Below, in pieces: positions 7,044 to 7,579 of a stretch of DNA of 7,579 nt (within the stretch, counting starts at the first letter, position 1; each line of letters starts with the position of its first letter). A program made the translations under genes and the position numbers. Below the pieces are notes generated by a model, which saw only the letters and a list, made by a program, of their open reading frames with translations, was not told where the DNA came from and ran no database searches. The DNA lies in NCBI GenBank assembly GCA_050014415.1, contig JBEKDJ010000231.1, forward strand, positions 1-7,579, read 5' to 3'. Source of the DNA: JBEKDJ01 sp050014415. Lineage in GTDB: Bacteria > Desulfobacterota > BSN033 > UBA1163.

Positions 7044-7238
7044 TTAGGGACGGCAAAAGATGTTCTTACGGAGCCCCGAAAGACAATTGTTGGAAGGAAT
7101 AACCAGATCAACAATCTTCTCTGCTTCTTCAAGATCCAAAATAGCCTCCTTCAAGAGAGCCTCAATCTGCACGAATCCGGCTTTTTGCTTCCTTATCTTT
7201 CCCTCTGTTTCAAGCTTTTTAAGAAGTTTACTCAACAC
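7044..7238 (-). pseudogene. Truncated HEPN-domain gene (partner of the nucleotidyltransferase)
   Basis: A 64-codon frame starts at GTG (7236-7238) and overlaps the end of the nucleotidyltransferase gene by 11 bases. A purine-rich AAGGGGAC precedes the start at a usable distance, a typical MNT-HEPN operon layout. The N-terminal half (KIRKQKAGF, then IEALLKEAILDLEEAEKI) matches the entry and first helix of HEPN partner proteins, which are usually about 120-140 residues. From about residue 47 the sequence changes to VIPSNNCLSGLRKNIFCRP and stops. The remaining HEPN helices and the catalytic R-X4-6-H motif are absent, and I find no HEPN-like continuation in the other frames down to 6941. It therefore looks like a decayed toxin gene, probably without RNase activity. 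A short antitoxin-only role cannot be excluded. Confidence 0.7.
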
Positions 7239-7579
7239 CCGGTGTCCCCTTCAATACAATGATGTTGTCTTTCAGAACGAGATTAAGGAAGCCACCCTTT
7301 TTTTCTCTTTCTTTGGAAAATTCACTTATGGCATAAGCAGTAAAATTAATTTCCCTGTTCAATTTTGATTCAACCTTACGGACATCCCGGGTGAAGGGAT
7401 CACGAGGGAACTCCCCCACGACGACCAGATCGATATCCGAAGTCTTTCTTTCTCTATTCTTGGCATATGAACCATAAAGGAAGGCCAATGTAATCCCTTC
7501 ATATCTTCGGACGAGATCTTTAAGGCTCCCCTGGACGCCCTCTGTTTTAAACATAATCGTCTTCAGTTCTTTATAAAGG
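7228..7579 (-). CDS. Minimal nucleotidyltransferase, probably wHTH-MNT fusion (runs off right edge)
   Basis: The frame is open from the window edge. The first ATG inside is at 7554, but the codons before it read LYKELKTI, which together with MFKTEGV fits the linker of proteins that carry a winged helix-turn-helix before the nucleotidyltransferase domain, so the true start probably lies beyond the window. The core signature GSYAKNRERKTSDIDL has GS and the metal-binding D-X-D pair of the MNT fold (residues 28-29, 40 and 42 counted from the internal Met). The usual third carboxylate is not obvious (REINFTAYAISEF), as in many of these fusions. The C-terminus (FLNLVLKDNIIVLKG) also fits the family. 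MNT proteins typically act as antitoxins that inhibit, sometimes by AMPylating, a HEPN RNase. Its partner downstream is broken. Confidence 0.88.
   Translation of the reverse strand, partial: LYKELKTIMFKTEGVQGSLKDLVRRYEGITLAFLYGSYAKNRERKTSDIDLVVVGEFPRDPFTRDVRKVESKLNREINFTAYAISEFSKEREKKGGFLNLVLKDNIIVLKGTPGVE

Noticed and set aside
7060..7368. 102-codon plus-strand ORF
   Set aside because: Antisense to the MNT and HEPN frames, which carry family signatures and the normal overlapping layout.
1..7579. CRISPR array, tRNA, rRNA, insertion sequence or transposase
   Set aside because: No regularly spaced repeats, no cloverleaf or rRNA-like stretch, and no transposase motif or long terminal inverted repeats were seen by eye.

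Overview
All credible genes lie on the minus strand, so transcription runs right to left. The window reads as a bacterial (possibly archaeal) chromosomal defence island with mid-range base composition. AAAGGAG-type ribosome binding sites and a sigma70-like promoter (TTGCCA, 17 bases, TATATT) favour a bacterium. No rRNA, tRNA or housekeeping gene allows placement. The MNT-HEPN pair and type III restriction genes spread by transfer and say little about the host.

In transcription order, the right edge (7044-7579) carries a minimal nucleotidyltransferase (MNT) gene that enters from beyond the window and probably has an N-terminal winged-helix part. An overlapping HEPN partner gene follows, cut short after about its first helix. 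This looks like a decayed MNT-HEPN toxin-antitoxin pair. Just downstream is a good promoter (6971-6999) and a 59-codon gene with a Shine-Dalgarno site (6761-6940). A 133-base spacer with a perfect 12-bp palindrome (6702-6713) then leads into the main block.

The main block (1065-6627) is a complete type III restriction-modification system in reversed order. The 884-residue Res (superfamily 2 helicase plus PD-ExK nuclease) comes first. Three bases later comes the 658-residue Mod (beta-class adenine methyltransferase), then a DUF3800 protein with a putative RNase H-like fold. Res and Mod should form the complex that methylates or cleaves DNA. DUF3800 is a likely accessory factor of unknown role.

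The left end (1-937) starts with a 49-codon hydrophobic small protein behind a strong ribosome binding site. A doubtful 61-codon ORF follows, then the first 176 codons of an AAA/ABC-type ATPase that runs off the left edge. The ATPase is probably the start of a second defence module. The possible novelty lies in the small proteins (59 and 49 residues) flanking the restriction block, the palindrome before res, and the truncated ATPase operon.
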